From Hyphomonas sp. (lineage in GTDB: Bacteria; Pseudomonadota; Alphaproteobacteria; Caulobacterales; Hyphomonadaceae): a stretch of DNA of 63,474 nt. A program made the position numbers and the translations under genes. The stretch lies in NCBI GenBank assembly GCA_002700305.1, contig PACZ01000005.1, forward strand, positions 1 to 63,474, given 5' to 3'. Of this stretch, positions 27,030 to 35,769 are shown one piece after another (position 1 is the first letter of the stretch; every line of letters begins with the position of its first letter). The notes below the pieces were generated by a model. That model ran no database searches. It worked only from the letters and a program-made list of their open reading frames with translations, and was not told the origin of the DNA.

Positions 27030-29459
27030 GTGCGAGTATCGCCCGTCCTGCGGGCATGGGATCGTCCTTTGGCAGAAATGGATCAAAAATCCCAAATAAA
27101 ACAAGCTTCAGACCCGGTGTCTGATGTTGTGTCCGCACGCCTGAAATGGACCGTCGCCGGGACGATTGTCCTTCTGGCTGCTGCCATGGGCCTGAAAGCC
27201 TGGGACGAGCACCAGCGCGCCGATGCCAATCTGCTGCTGACGCTGCAGGCGGAGGCTGAAGCGCTGGCCGGGCGGGTCGGCGGACGGGCCGATACGGTGG
27301 AAACCGCCATCCGCCTCGTGACCGACAATCATGCCTCGCGTTCGGCCATTGCCGCGGCAACCCCGGGCGTCGATGCCGTCATGACGCTGGCCGATGCCAA
27401 ACAGGCACCCGAAGGCAGCCGGCTCGACGCCGCAGCCACGGTGGCAGAGTCCCTAATGCAAACCGATCAGCGGGCAGGCCTCTCCGAGCTTGGCGATGTC
27501 GTCCTTGTATCGGGCAGCGGCAACCAGGCCGTGATCGCGCTGGCGCCAGCGGGCACCTGGCTGCCGGTCATGTCGAACGGCCGTGAAGTGTCGCTTGTCT
27601 CGGGCGGGCTCCGCTTCGTGGCTGGCGATCCTGCGCCGCGCCCGGCGAACGGTTTGCGGCCGATCCGGCAGGCACGTTTCGAAAAAGGGCAGGGCCTTCA
27701 GCGGACCGCGCTTGCCTGCAGCGACATCGCAGGCGGCGGGCTTGCCGTCTGCAGCACCACCCGGGCCGACGTGTTCACGCGGGATGACCTGGTCAGCCTC
27801 CTGATCTTTGCCCTGCTTCTGGCGGCGCCAGTCCTGGCGATCACCGGTCTTCTGGGCCGCCTGTCGAAGAAGCAGGCCGACACATTCGTTGAAGCGGCCC
27901 GCGACGAACAGGCCGACCGGATCATGGCGACCGTCATGCGCAGCGCCCGCGCCGGCTATTGGGAATGGGCCTCCGGAGAGGCATCAATCTTCCTGTCAGA
28001 AGCGTCGAGCGAAATGCTGGACCTTGAAGGCATGCGGACGGTCTCGCTTGGCAATTTCCTCAATCAGGTTCATCCGGAACATCAGGCCCGCGTGCGCGAG
28101 GCGATCGAGAAGTCGCGCGAGATTGGCTGGCTGCAGGTGGCTTTTGTGCTGGCAAAGCCACCGCTCCGCTGGATCGAGATGCGCGGTTCGGGATCTGACA
28201 CCGAAGATGGCAAGCTGTTCGGCGGGATCCTCCTGGACATTTCGGACCGCAAGCAGGCCGAAGACCGGGTCAAGGCTGCTGAACGACGCCTGCGCAGCGC
28301 ATTGGAAGGGTTCAATGGCCCCTTTGCCCTGTGGGATCACCGCAAGCGTCTCCTCTACTGGAACCGCGCCTTCGCCACCGATTTCGGCCTCACCGAAACG
28401 CTGCGCACGGGCATGACACACGAGACGGTTACCATCGCCCGGTCTGGCGCGATCCGTGCAGAACGTCAGTCAGCAGATGACAACCAGTCGACCCTGATCG
28501 GTTTGCAGGGCGGACGCTGGCTGAAGCTGGTTGAACGGCCATCCCCGGACGGCGGCCTGATCACGATCGGCATCGATGTGACCGAGAATATCGGCATTGA
28601 AGAAGAGCTGCGCCGCCAGAAAGAGCGCATGCGCAAGACGATGCTGGACCTCGAACGCTCAGAAGGCCGGGCCGGGGAACTGGCCCGCAAACTGACGGAA
28701 GAGAAGTCGCGCGCGGAGAATGCGTCGAACTCGAAATCTGCCTTCCTGGCAAATATGAGCCACGAGTTGCGCACGCCGCTGAACGCCATCAACGGCTTCT
28801 CGGAAATCCTTGCGCACGAACTCTACGGGCCGCTCGGCGATCCGCGCTACAAGGGCTATGCGCAGGACATTCTCGCCTCCGGCCAGCACCTGCTGGACAT
28901 GATCAACGACATCCTCGACATGGCAAAGATCGAGGCCGGCAAGATGACGATCAACCCGCAGCCGATCGATCCGGTCGATCCGGTGGACGCGGCCGTGCGG
29001 ATGATCCGGCGCAAGGCGTCGGACAAGGATATCGAGGTTGTGCTGGACGTCCAGCCGGGCCTGCCCGAGATCGACGCAGACCATCGCGCTATCCGCCAGA
29101 TGGTGCTGAACCTCGTGTCGAACGCGATCAAATTCACCAATCCGGGCGGCAAGATCACGGTCGCCGTGCAGCAGTACGGGCCGGACATCAAAGTCTCTGT
29201 CACCGACACAGGCATCGGCATTCCAGCCGCGGACCTGCCGCGTCTTTCACAGCCGTTCGAACAGGCCGCAGGCTCGCATGACCGGAATTATGAGGGGACC
29301 GGGCTCGGCCTCGCCCTCACCAAATCCTTCGCGGAGATGCATAGCGGCGAGCTCTGTCTTTCGTCCATCGAAGGCGAGGGCACGACCGTGTCCTTCACCC
29401 TGCCGATTGCCGGGCCGGGTGCTGCTGAAGACGAAAGCGACGACCGCGACGCGGCCTGA
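27030..29459 (+). CDS. pleC: PleC/DivJ-type sensor histidine kinase
   Basis: Membrane sensor kinase of 809 residues. It has TM1 at about 40-58, a periplasmic domain of about 185 residues, TM2 near 250-272, and two PAS domains (about 300-400 and 415-520). A coiled coil leads to the HisKA domain NMSHELRTPLNAINGFSEIL with phospho-acceptor H578. The ATPase boxes are NLVSNAIKF (N), VSVTDTGIGIP (G1) and EGTGLGLALTKSF (G2). The dimerisation sequence after the His is the PleC/DivJ/PdhS type, and size plus tandem PAS fit PleC, the kinase/phosphatase of DivK and PleD. The GTG start has AAGGAG; ATG 27078 is an alternative. Confidence 0.75.
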   Translation: MRVSPVLRAWDRPLAEMDQKSQIKQASDPVSDVVSARLKWTVAGTIVLLAAAMGLKAWDEHQRADANLLLTLQAEAEALAGRVGGRADTVETAIRLVTDNHASRSAIAAATPGVDAVMTLADAKQAPEGSRLDAAATVAESLMQTDQRAGLSELGDVVLVSGSGNQAVIALAPAGTWLPVMSNGREVSLVSGGLRFVAGDPAPRPANGLRPIRQARFEKGQGLQRTALACSDIAGGGLAVCSTTRADVFTRDDLVSLLIFALLLAAPVLAITGLLGRLSKKQADTFVEAARDEQADRIMATVMRSARAGYWEWASGEASIFLSEASSEMLDLEGMRTVSLGNFLNQVHPEHQARVREAIEKSREIGWLQVAFVLAKPPLRWIEMRGSGSDTEDGKLFGGILLDISDRKQAEDRVKAAERRLRSALEGFNGPFALWDHRKRLLYWNRAFATDFGLTETLRTGMTHETVTIARSGAIRAERQSADDNQSTLIGLQGGRWLKLVERPSPDGGLITIGIDVTENIGIEEELRRQKERMRKTMLDLERSEGRAGELARKLTEEKSRAENASNSKSAFLANMSHELRTPLNAINGFSEILAHELYGPLGDPRYKGYAQDILASGQHLLDMINDILDMAKIEAGKMTINPQPIDPVDPVDAAVRMIRRKASDKDIEVVLDVQPGLPEIDADHRAIRQMVLNLVSNAIKFTNPGGKITVAVQQYGPDIKVSVTDTGIGIPAADLPRLSQPFEQAAGSHDRNYEGTGLGLALTKSFAEMHSGELCLSSIEGEGTTVSFTLPIAGPGAAEDESDDRDAA

Positions 29460-30065
29460 TCAGGCCGGCGGTCTCTGGTTCCAGGCCACGATCCGCGTGC
29501 CGGTATTGCAATGGATTTCGCCCCACGCGCCGGTTTTGAGTTTCGGCTGAAGGCCCGTCGGTACAGCGTCCACGACATCCGGCAGGAACCGGGCGATGCC
29601 ATTGCTGGTCACCACGAGGATAGTCTGATCGGCGGACAGGCCGGAGGCTTCAGCCAGTAGCGCTTTCCATCCGGAATGAATGGCGGGTTTGTCGACGATC
29701 CAGCCGTCCGGCACGCGGCTGTCTTCTTCCCATGCCCTGAGGGCGTCTTCTCCGATCCGGGCGACGACCTTGTCCTCGGCGACGTTCTCGTCCGGGCCAT
29801 AATCGATCTCGGTCAGGAAGGGCAGGGTCGCGAGCTCCGGACTGTCAGGCCGGGTATCAAGAATGGCCGCGGCGGTTTGCCTTGTCCGCTGCAGGGCCGA
29901 GCAATAGGCGGCATGGAAAGATGTCTCCGCGAAATGGCGGCTGAGTGCGTCGGCCTGTTCCTGTCCGGAAGTGGAGAGCGGCAGGTCTGTGCGGCCGCCC
30001 ACGCGGGTCACCATATCGCCCTTGTCAAACGTGTTGCCATGCCGGCAGACAATGATCCGTCCCAT
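29460..30065 (-). CDS. Histidine phosphatase family protein
   Basis: Branch-1 histidine phosphatase (phosphoglycerate mutase-like), 201 residues. The catalytic motif is CRHGNTF near the N-terminus (nucleophile H9). The second-half acid TEIDYG and the late VVTSNGIARF segment sit where the second catalytic His block would be; here the expected His is replaced by Asn in SNG, an oddity. There is no signal peptide. It follows kdsB by five bases in the same operon, so a role in lipopolysaccharide sugar metabolism is conceivable but not shown. Confidence 0.85.
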   Translation of the reverse strand: MGRIIVCRHGNTFDKGDMVTRVGGRTDLPLSTSGQEQADALSRHFAETSFHAAYCSALQRTRQTAAAILDTRPDSPELATLPFLTEIDYGPDENVAEDKVVARIGEDALRAWEEDSRVPDGWIVDKPAIHSGWKALLAEASGLSADQTILVVTSNGIARFLPDVVDAVPTGLQPKLKTGAWGEIHCNTGTRIVAWNQRPPA

Positions 30066-30070
30066 GATTA

Positions 30071-30880
30071 TCAGGCCTCCAGTGGGTCGCCATGTTCGGC
30101 GACGAGACGTTCTGCGAGCGCGACATCTTCGGCAGTATCAATTCCGGGGATGGCGATTTGGCCGGGTTCGACTTCAACGCACTGGATGCTCATTCCGTTT
30201 TCAAGCAGGCGCAGCTGTTCCAGGCCTTCCAACTGTTCGTAGCGGCCTTCCGGCAGGCTGACATAGCGGCGAAGCGCGTCCAGCCTGTAGGCATAGAGGC
30301 CGATATGCCGGCAGACGGGCGAAGGGCCGCCTTTTTCGCGCAGGGCAGCTTCCTTGCGCATCGCAGGGATCAGGTTTTTCGAAAACCAAAGCGCGCGGCC
30401 TGCTTCGTCATGCACCAGCGTTGTGCCGGAGAAGGGGGTCTCGGCCTTGTGTTTGCGGAACGCATCGAGCGCGTCCCAGGTCAGGCGGACATAGGGCGTG
30501 GCCGCGTCGGCGCCGGAATCGCGTGCGGCCTGGGCGACTGCGATCACATGCGCCGGCGGCGTAAAAGGGGAGTCGCCCTGCAGGTTCACGACGTTCTCCG
30601 GCGCTGCGCCCAATGCGGTGGCTGCAGCCAGCGCGCGGTCCGTACCCGAGGGCAGGTCCGGATCGGTCATGACCACCGGAATGCCAAGGTCCTGGCAATG
30701 GGTCTCGATGCGCGCGTCATCTGTTGCGACGACATGCCGGGCATTGCCCAGCGTATCTGCTGCCTGCGCCGCCATCGCAGCGACGCGGGAGACCATGGTG
30801 CGGCCGGCAATCATGACCAGCGGTTTTCCGGGAAGCCGGGTCGATGCGTAACGCGCGGGAACGACGATCAGGGTTTGCAT
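30071..30880 (-). CDS. kdsB: 3-deoxy-manno-octulosonate cytidylyltransferase
   Basis: CMP-Kdo synthetase that activates Kdo for lipid A core assembly, cytoplasmic, 269 residues. The N-terminal nucleotide loop VPARYASTRLPGKPLVMIAG is diagnostic, with VVATDDARIETHCQDLGIPV, NLQGDSPFTPPAHV and the late GLYAYRLDALRRY and EQLEGLEQLRLLENGM blocks. The start MQTLIVVPAR was chosen because the 54-codon longer open frame upstream overlaps the next gene and is not protein-like. It is in a three-gene minus-strand unit with a lipoprotein gene before and a phosphatase after. Confidence 0.95.
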   Translation of the reverse strand: MQTLIVVPARYASTRLPGKPLVMIAGRTMVSRVAAMAAQAADTLGNARHVVATDDARIETHCQDLGIPVVMTDPDLPSGTDRALAAATALGAAPENVVNLQGDSPFTPPAHVIAVAQAARDSGADAATPYVRLTWDALDAFRKHKAETPFSGTTLVHDEAGRALWFSKNLIPAMRKEAALREKGGPSPVCRHIGLYAYRLDALRRYVSLPEGRYEQLEGLEQLRLLENGMSIQCVEVEPGQIAIPGIDTAEDVALAERLVAEHGDPLEA

Positions 30881-30885
30881 GTCCG

Positions 30886-31338
30886 TCAGCCCTCGTGATG
30901 CCCGTCGAGATCGAACGTGCCATCCCGCATTTCCGTCATCACACCGATGAACGGGATGATCCAGCTGATGGCCTCGTCGCTGACGCCTTCGTCCTGCAGG
31001 AAGGATGTGAGCGCGGGGACGAACTCCTCGCTGCGGCCGCATTGTTCGAGGGCGGCTTCCAGTTCCGGCAGGACGACCCTGTTGAAGGAGTCTGCGAAGG
31101 TCTGGATCCGGCCTGACTTCCGGGCAAGCGATATGGCGACCATCGGGTCCACATCACCGTCTTCGCGGGAGAGTTTGCGGAAGTCATTGATCAGGCCGCG
31201 GTTCTCGGATGCGAATTTCTTCAGGGTCTTGTCTGTCTTGTAGTCGATCCATTCCGCCGAGCAGGGGGGCGGTTCCACCGTTGCACAGGCCGCAAGGGGC
31301 AGAAGCAACAGGGTCAGGGCAGTCAGGCGCGGTGTCAT
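30886..31338 (-). CDS. Small lipoprotein of unknown function
   Basis: 150-residue lipoprotein. The signal MTPRLTALTLLLLPLAACAT ends in lipobox LAAC (Cys 18). GGAG lies before the chosen ATG at 31338. The mature part is helical and charged (WIDYKTDKTLKKFASENRGL, FVPALTSFLQDEGVSDEAIS) with no domain I recognise. It is six bases before kdsB and probably co-transcribed, which suggests but does not prove an envelope role. Confidence 0.75.
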   Translation of the reverse strand: MTPRLTALTLLLLPLAACATVEPPPCSAEWIDYKTDKTLKKFASENRGLINDFRKLSREDGDVDPMVAISLARKSGRIQTFADSFNRVVLPELEAALEQCGRSEEFVPALTSFLQDEGVSDEAISWIIPFIGVMTEMRDGTFDLDGHHEG

Positions 31339-31416
31339 GCAGGGGCTCCGGCTGGGGGAAGAAATCGCGTGCACCCTAGAGGGGCCCGGCTGGCCTGCAA
31401 AGCCTTCCGGTTCAGA

Positions 31417-31448
31417 CGAAAAGCGCCCCGGTGGTTTCCCGCCGGGGC
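31417..31448 (-). terminator. Rho-independent terminator of M56 peptidase gene
   Basis: On the minus strand a GCCCCGG/CCGGGGC stem (31442-31448 with 31425-31431) closes a ten-base loop and is followed by GCTTTTCG. It lies 35 bases past the stop of the BlaR1-like gene. Confidence 0.7.
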
Positions 31449-31482
31449 TAAGTCGTTTCTGGTCGCGTCTGGCGCGGCCGGC

Positions 31483-33453
31483 TTAGTTTTCGCCGCCGTC
31501 GAGGTTCCCGTCAGAGCGGACCTGCTCGCGGAAGGATTCCTTCTCGACATCGCACAGGTCTCTGCTCGAATTGATCACAGCCATCGTCTTGGCAGAGCGC
31601 AGGGCAGTCTCGTCGCCCTTTACACAGGCGATTTTGACCGTTTTCTCGTCCTTGCCGACACCGAGGGTGCGGCTCATCACCTTTGTCTCACCATCGGAGA
31701 GATTGGCGTCACGGCACTCTGCGACCAGATCGTCCAGCGCGGTCGAGGTTTCCTCGATGCGGTGTTCAAAGTCCGCGCCGAATTTCTGGTCGATCAGGGT
31801 TTCCAGCTTGATCGATTTCGCTTCGAGACGGGCTTCCAGTTCGCTGGTCATCCGTTCCAGCTCCGGTTCGAGGCTCTCATGCAGTTCTTCGGCGCGGGCT
31901 TCATGGGCGGCGGCCCAGGACTCGGCGCGTTCTCCGAACTTCTCGCCCCATGCTTCCCATTTGCGGCCCCACTCCTCCCAGTCTTCTTCAGACATCTCGC
32001 CTTCGAAGTGGATTTCGGCACCATCCTGCACGTCCACGACGACGTCCTGGAAGTTGGAGACGAGCGGCAGGTCGTTCAGTTCTGCCATCAGGGCCTGGAA
32101 CTCAGCGTCGTCTTCCAGGGCGAGCGTGATCTCGGGAACGTTGGAGGTGATCTTCGCCGTGATCCGGCCGATCACCTTGCTGTCCTCGGCCATTTCCCGG
32201 GACAGCCGGTTGATCTCCGCCGTCACTTCAGGGCCGGGTTCAATCCCCTCAAAGGGTTCGCCGAGTACAATGATGCGGCGGTCGGGGATCAGTTCGCCAT
32301 TCAGGTAGACGGTACCGTTCTCGATACGCAGCTCGCGATGTTCACGCTCACCGGCATTGGCCGGGACCGAGGATGTGGCGATCAGGGCAGCCGCACCGAT
32401 CACAGCGGTGGCGGCCCCGCCTGCGAGACGCCGTGTGCGGGGCGGAGCAGGATGGGTCATGCGGCTGAGGCGTTCCTTCAGGGCGTGGGTGAGGGGCAGG
32501 CTGGCCGCAGCGGGCGGGCGTTCCTGCGCGGCGGACTTCACGGCCTTGATCAGCGTCGCGCCATAGGCATGCGGCGAGGCGGTCCCGGTCTTCAGCACAT
32601 CGGCGTCGCAAGCAGCTTCCTGGTCCGTCCGGAATGCGCGGTGCGCATAATAGGCCAGCGGGTTGAACCACATGCAGGCGATGAAGAACTCGGCCAGTTG
32701 CAGGGCCCAGAGGTCGCCGCGGCGGACATGGGTCAGCTCGTGAGCGAGGGCAGCGCGTTGCTGTGTGTCGTCATAATCCGTCTCGAACCAGGCCGGCAGT
32801 AGGACGACCGGACGGGCGAGGCCTGTCACAAGCGGGCCGGACGAGATGAAGCTGGACGCAACCACGGGCAGGCGCTTCAGGCCAACCTGCGCACCAACCT
32901 GACGCGCAATATGCTGGAGGCGGGGAGAGACGTTCACAGCCTCCCGCTTCACGGTCTGCATGAAGACATGCTGGCGCCAGAGGCTGAGACCAAAGATGAA
33001 AAGAGCCCCGCCTGCCCAGACGATGAAGAGGCCTGGCAGCAGCATGGCGGACAATGTGTCCATCAGGGGCTGAGGTGAGGCCAGGCCATCCGCAAATGCG
33101 GTGTCCGGTAGGGGTGCCGGCGGCACGGCGGCGGCCGGGGCAGACGGGGAAACGGTGAAGGTCGTCGCCATGGCTTCCGAGGCGGCTGTTACGGTCAGCG
33201 CCGCGGTGGGCTCTGCGGCCTCGGTGGAGCCGGACTTCGGCAGGCGCAGCAGTGGCATCAGCGAAACCGGCATCTGCAGCGGCGGCAGGACAAGGCGGGC
33301 CAGCGGAAGCGCCCACAGGGCATAGGCCGTGCCGGCGCCAAAATATTTCGCCACAGGACGGCGTGCCACCAGAACCAGGGCGATCAGGACGGAAACCGCC
33401 AGGACCGTCTGCAGGGCAGATGTCGCGTCAGGAAAAATGGTTGCGATGTTCAT
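31483..33453 (-). CDS. BlaR1/MecR1-like M56 antirepressor with novel sensor region
   Basis: Membrane zinc metalloprotease of family M56. TM helices lie near 11-30, 43-58, 138-156 and 255-272. The cytoplasmic protease motif is HELTH (H238, E239, H242) with downstream ligand region EAACD (E279, D283). A further TM is at about 343-361. The periplasmic C-terminus of about 290 residues has no penicillin-binding S-x-x-K domain as in BlaR1. Instead it is acidic, Trp/Glu-rich and coiled-coil (EEDWEEWGRKWEAWGEKFGE). It is paired with a BlaI-type repressor by a four-base overlap. Probable role: sense an envelope signal and cleave the repressor. Confidence 0.85.
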   Translation of the reverse strand: MNIATIFPDATSALQTVLAVSVLIALVLVARRPVAKYFGAGTAYALWALPLARLVLPPLQMPVSLMPLLRLPKSGSTEAAEPTAALTVTAASEAMATTFTVSPSAPAAAVPPAPLPDTAFADGLASPQPLMDTLSAMLLPGLFIVWAGGALFIFGLSLWRQHVFMQTVKREAVNVSPRLQHIARQVGAQVGLKRLPVVASSFISSGPLVTGLARPVVLLPAWFETDYDDTQQRAALAHELTHVRRGDLWALQLAEFFIACMWFNPLAYYAHRAFRTDQEAACDADVLKTGTASPHAYGATLIKAVKSAAQERPPAAASLPLTHALKERLSRMTHPAPPRTRRLAGGAATAVIGAAALIATSSVPANAGEREHRELRIENGTVYLNGELIPDRRIIVLGEPFEGIEPGPEVTAEINRLSREMAEDSKVIGRITAKITSNVPEITLALEDDAEFQALMAELNDLPLVSNFQDVVVDVQDGAEIHFEGEMSEEDWEEWGRKWEAWGEKFGERAESWAAAHEARAEELHESLEPELERMTSELEARLEAKSIKLETLIDQKFGADFEHRIEETSTALDDLVAECRDANLSDGETKVMSRTLGVGKDEKTVKIACVKGDETALRSAKTMAVINSSRDLCDVEKESFREQVRSDGNLDGGEN

Positions 33454-33812
33454 TTCTTCAGATCCCCCAGCAGGCGTTCCAGTTCCTCAATGTCTTCCGG
33501 TGTCAGGCCGCGCGTATCCGCCAGGTGCGCAACCAGAGGCGCAGCGCGGCCGGAGAAGACCCGGTCGACAAACTGGCCGGCGGCCTTGGCCTTGTAGGCC
33601 CCTTCTTCAATAACCGGATAATAGAGATAGCGGCGGCCATCCTCTTCCGTCCGGAGCGCCCCTTTCTCGACCAGGCGGGCCAGCAGCGTTTTCACGGTGC
33701 GGCTGGTCCAGTCCTTCTCGTCGCCCAGCGAGTCATGGACGTCCGAGGCAGCGAGGCCGGGCGTCTGCCACAGCACGCTCATCACATCGAGTTCGGCGGC
33801 TGAAATCTTCAT
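33450..33812 (-). CDS. BlaI/MecI/CopY family transcriptional repressor
   Basis: Winged-helix repressor, 120 residues from the chosen start MKISAAELDVMSVLWQ, with GGGGAG before it. The DNA-binding domain holds DVHDSLGDEKDWTSRTVKTL and the wing LVEKGALRTEEDGRRYLYYP. The C-terminal dimerisation helices follow (DRVFSGRAAPLVAHLADTRG, LTPEDIEELERLLGDLKK). It overlaps the M56 gene by four bases. Twin operators sit just upstream, so it very likely represses its own operon until cleaved by the M56 protein. Confidence 0.93.
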   Translation of the reverse strand: MKISAAELDVMSVLWQTPGLAASDVHDSLGDEKDWTSRTVKTLLARLVEKGALRTEEDGRRYLYYPVIEEGAYKAKAAGQFVDRVFSGRAAPLVAHLADTRGLTPEDIEELERLLGDLKK

Positions 33813-33830
33813 CTGCGGGCTCCCCGGTAA

Positions 33831-33872
33831 GACTACAAGCGTGGTCATAAGCCATGACTACAAGCGTGGTCA
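33831..33872. promoter_or_regulatory. Twin BlaI-type operators
   Basis: GACTACAAGCGTGGTCA occurs exactly twice, at 33831-33847 and 33856-33872, 25 bp apart. Each copy is an imperfect dyad GACTAC-AAGC-GTGGTC. They lie immediately upstream of the blaI-like start, where repressor sites are expected. They resemble, but do not match, the TACA/TGTA operators of BlaI and MecI. Confidence 0.8.
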
Positions 33873-34019
33873 ATGAGAATTTCCGCACTGCCGCGTGACA
33901 AGTTTGTAAGGTCAGGCTTTGATGCATCCTGTCTGCGGGCGCGGCTTCATTTCCGGCAAGCGCTCCTGTAGGACAGACGGAGGGTCCCGGGGCCGGGGCC
34001 AGAGTGAGGGTAAAAACAG

Positions 34020-34766
34020 ATGAACCGAGGGATGCTGGGAGCGCTGGGTCTTGCGCTTCTCACGGCAGGGTGTGCTGAAACAGGCACCAGCGGAGATTTC
34101 GGCCGTGTTCTGGGAGAGGTCCTTGGTTCCGCCACCGCGCCCGACTCGCAAGGCACACTCAGCATCGCTGAAATTGATGCCGGTCTGCGCGAAGCCCTGA
34201 CGGTCGGCACCAATCTGGTCGCCAATCAGCTTGGCCAGACGAATGGCTATTATGGCGATCCGAAAATCCGCATTCCGCTGCCGCAGACTTACCGGACCCT
34301 CCAGACGAATCTGGCGAAGGTCGGTGCGAGCAAGCCGCTCGACGATCTGGAGCTGCGCATGAACCGCGCAGCCGAATCCGCCGTACCGGAAGCGCAGGTC
34401 CTGGTCCTCAGCGCGATCCGCAACATGACCATCACGGACGCGCTCAACATCCTGAACGGCGGCGATACGGCGGCAACTGATTATCTCCGGTCAAAGACGG
34501 AACCCCAGCTGCGGGCCGCCTTCACGCCCTATGCCCGGGAGGCGCTGTCGAAGTCCGGCGCTTTCACGGCGATGGAAAATGTTGCCTCGCAATATGGGGC
34601 AGGCGGCATCACCTCCAGCCTGCAGGCGGACCTGACCGCGCATGCTGTTGATTACGGCCTGGACGGTATCTTCCTGTACGTCGCGGAAGAGGAAAAGAAG
34701 ATCCGGGAAAACCCGCTCGCGCGGAGTACGGACTTGCTGCGCCGCGTGTTCGGGAATCGCGGCTGA
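34020..34766 (+). CDS. DUF4197 lipoprotein
   Basis: 248-residue lipoprotein of the DUF4197 family, function unknown. The signal MNRGMLGALGLALLTAGCAE has lipobox TAGC (Cys 18). The body carries the family run EIDAGLREALTVGTNLVANQ, KIRIPLPQTYRTLQTNLAKV and MNRAAESAVPEAQVLVLSAI, with ALNILNGGDTAATDYLRSKT later. It is divergent from the blaI-like gene and shares one base with the alpha/beta hydrolase gene, so the last two are coupled. Confidence 0.88.
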   Translation: MNRGMLGALGLALLTAGCAETGTSGDFGRVLGEVLGSATAPDSQGTLSIAEIDAGLREALTVGTNLVANQLGQTNGYYGDPKIRIPLPQTYRTLQTNLAKVGASKPLDDLELRMNRAAESAVPEAQVLVLSAIRNMTITDALNILNGGDTAATDYLRSKTEPQLRAAFTPYAREALSKSGAFTAMENVASQYGAGGITSSLQADLTAHAVDYGLDGIFLYVAEEEKKIRENPLARSTDLLRRVFGNRG

Positions 34767-35743
34767 TGCGGCGTTTTGCAACCGAGATGAAAGCCGGAGG
34801 CACGCTGGCCGGTATCGAGTTCGGCGATCCGATCAAACCGTTCGCCGCCGTATGGATCCATGCCACCGGCTTCAACGCCATGACCTATCAGTCGATGCTG
34901 GCACCGCTTGGCCTGCGCCAACGCGTGGCCGCGCTCGACATGCGCGGGCATGGGCGGTCGACGATGCCGGCCAAGCCCGGCCGGATGAAGTCCTGGCATC
35001 GTTACCGCGATGACGTGATCGAATGGCTGGAAAAGGAAGCGCCCAACGGCGTCGTACTGAGCGGCCATTCGATGGGCGCAACGGTGGCCCTTCTGGTGGC
35101 AGGCAAACGGCCTGACCTGGTCAAGGGGCTGGTGCTGGCCGATCCGGTGATCATGCCGCGCGTCTATTACTTCTGGAAACATGTGTTCCCGCCGGTCACC
35201 TGGATTGCCAACCGTAACACGCTCGCGCGCTCGGCGAAGAAGCGGCGGGCCGAGTTCCCGGCATTCCGCGATGCGCTGGAATCCTATACGGGGCGCGGCG
35301 CGTTTGCGTCCTGGCGCGAGCCCTTCTTGGCCGACTATTTGCTGGATGGCATTGACCGGGTGGACCATAATTCTGCGCAAAGCGAAGAGCAGACCTGGCG
35401 GCTGACCTGCGAGCCGAAATGGGAGTCGGCGACATTCTCCGCCCAGCGCAACCAGCCCTGGCGCGCGCTCAGAAAGGTCCGCAAACACAAGATCCCGATC
35501 ATCGTGCTGCGCCCGAACCGATCATCTGTGATCACACCAAAGGTTCGGGCACAGATTATCCTGATGAATCAGGCCCTGATGATGAAAGGTGTGCGCGGCA
35601 CGTCGCACTTCCTGCCCATGGAAGCGCCCTATGAAGTGCGCGATGCGTTGTCTGCCTTCATTGCGCGACTGGTGGAACGTTTCACTTTGGAAGAAGATTC
35701 CGACGTCTCGCGCTCGCTCAGCATCCGGCGCCGCAGGGCGTAA
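34766..35743 (+). CDS. Alpha/beta-hydrolase fold protein
   Basis: 325-residue alpha/beta hydrolase without signal peptide. The nucleophile elbow is LSGHSMGATVALLV (Ser near residue 100). The upstream ALDMRGHGRSTMPAKPGRM and the late IVLRPNRSSVITPKV (acid) and GTSHFLPME (His) give a complete Ser-Asp/Asn-His set. Substrate unknown; lipase, esterase or C-C hydrolase are possible. It begins on the last base of the DUF4197 gene. Confidence 0.87.
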   Translation: MRRFATEMKAGGTLAGIEFGDPIKPFAAVWIHATGFNAMTYQSMLAPLGLRQRVAALDMRGHGRSTMPAKPGRMKSWHRYRDDVIEWLEKEAPNGVVLSGHSMGATVALLVAGKRPDLVKGLVLADPVIMPRVYYFWKHVFPPVTWIANRNTLARSAKKRRAEFPAFRDALESYTGRGAFASWREPFLADYLLDGIDRVDHNSAQSEEQTWRLTCEPKWESATFSAQRNQPWRALRKVRKHKIPIIVLRPNRSSVITPKVRAQIILMNQALMMKGVRGTSHFLPMEAPYEVRDALSAFIARLVERFTLEEDSDVSRSLSIRRRRA

Positions 35744-35769
35744 GCGCCCCGCTTGCCAGAGTGCCCTGA

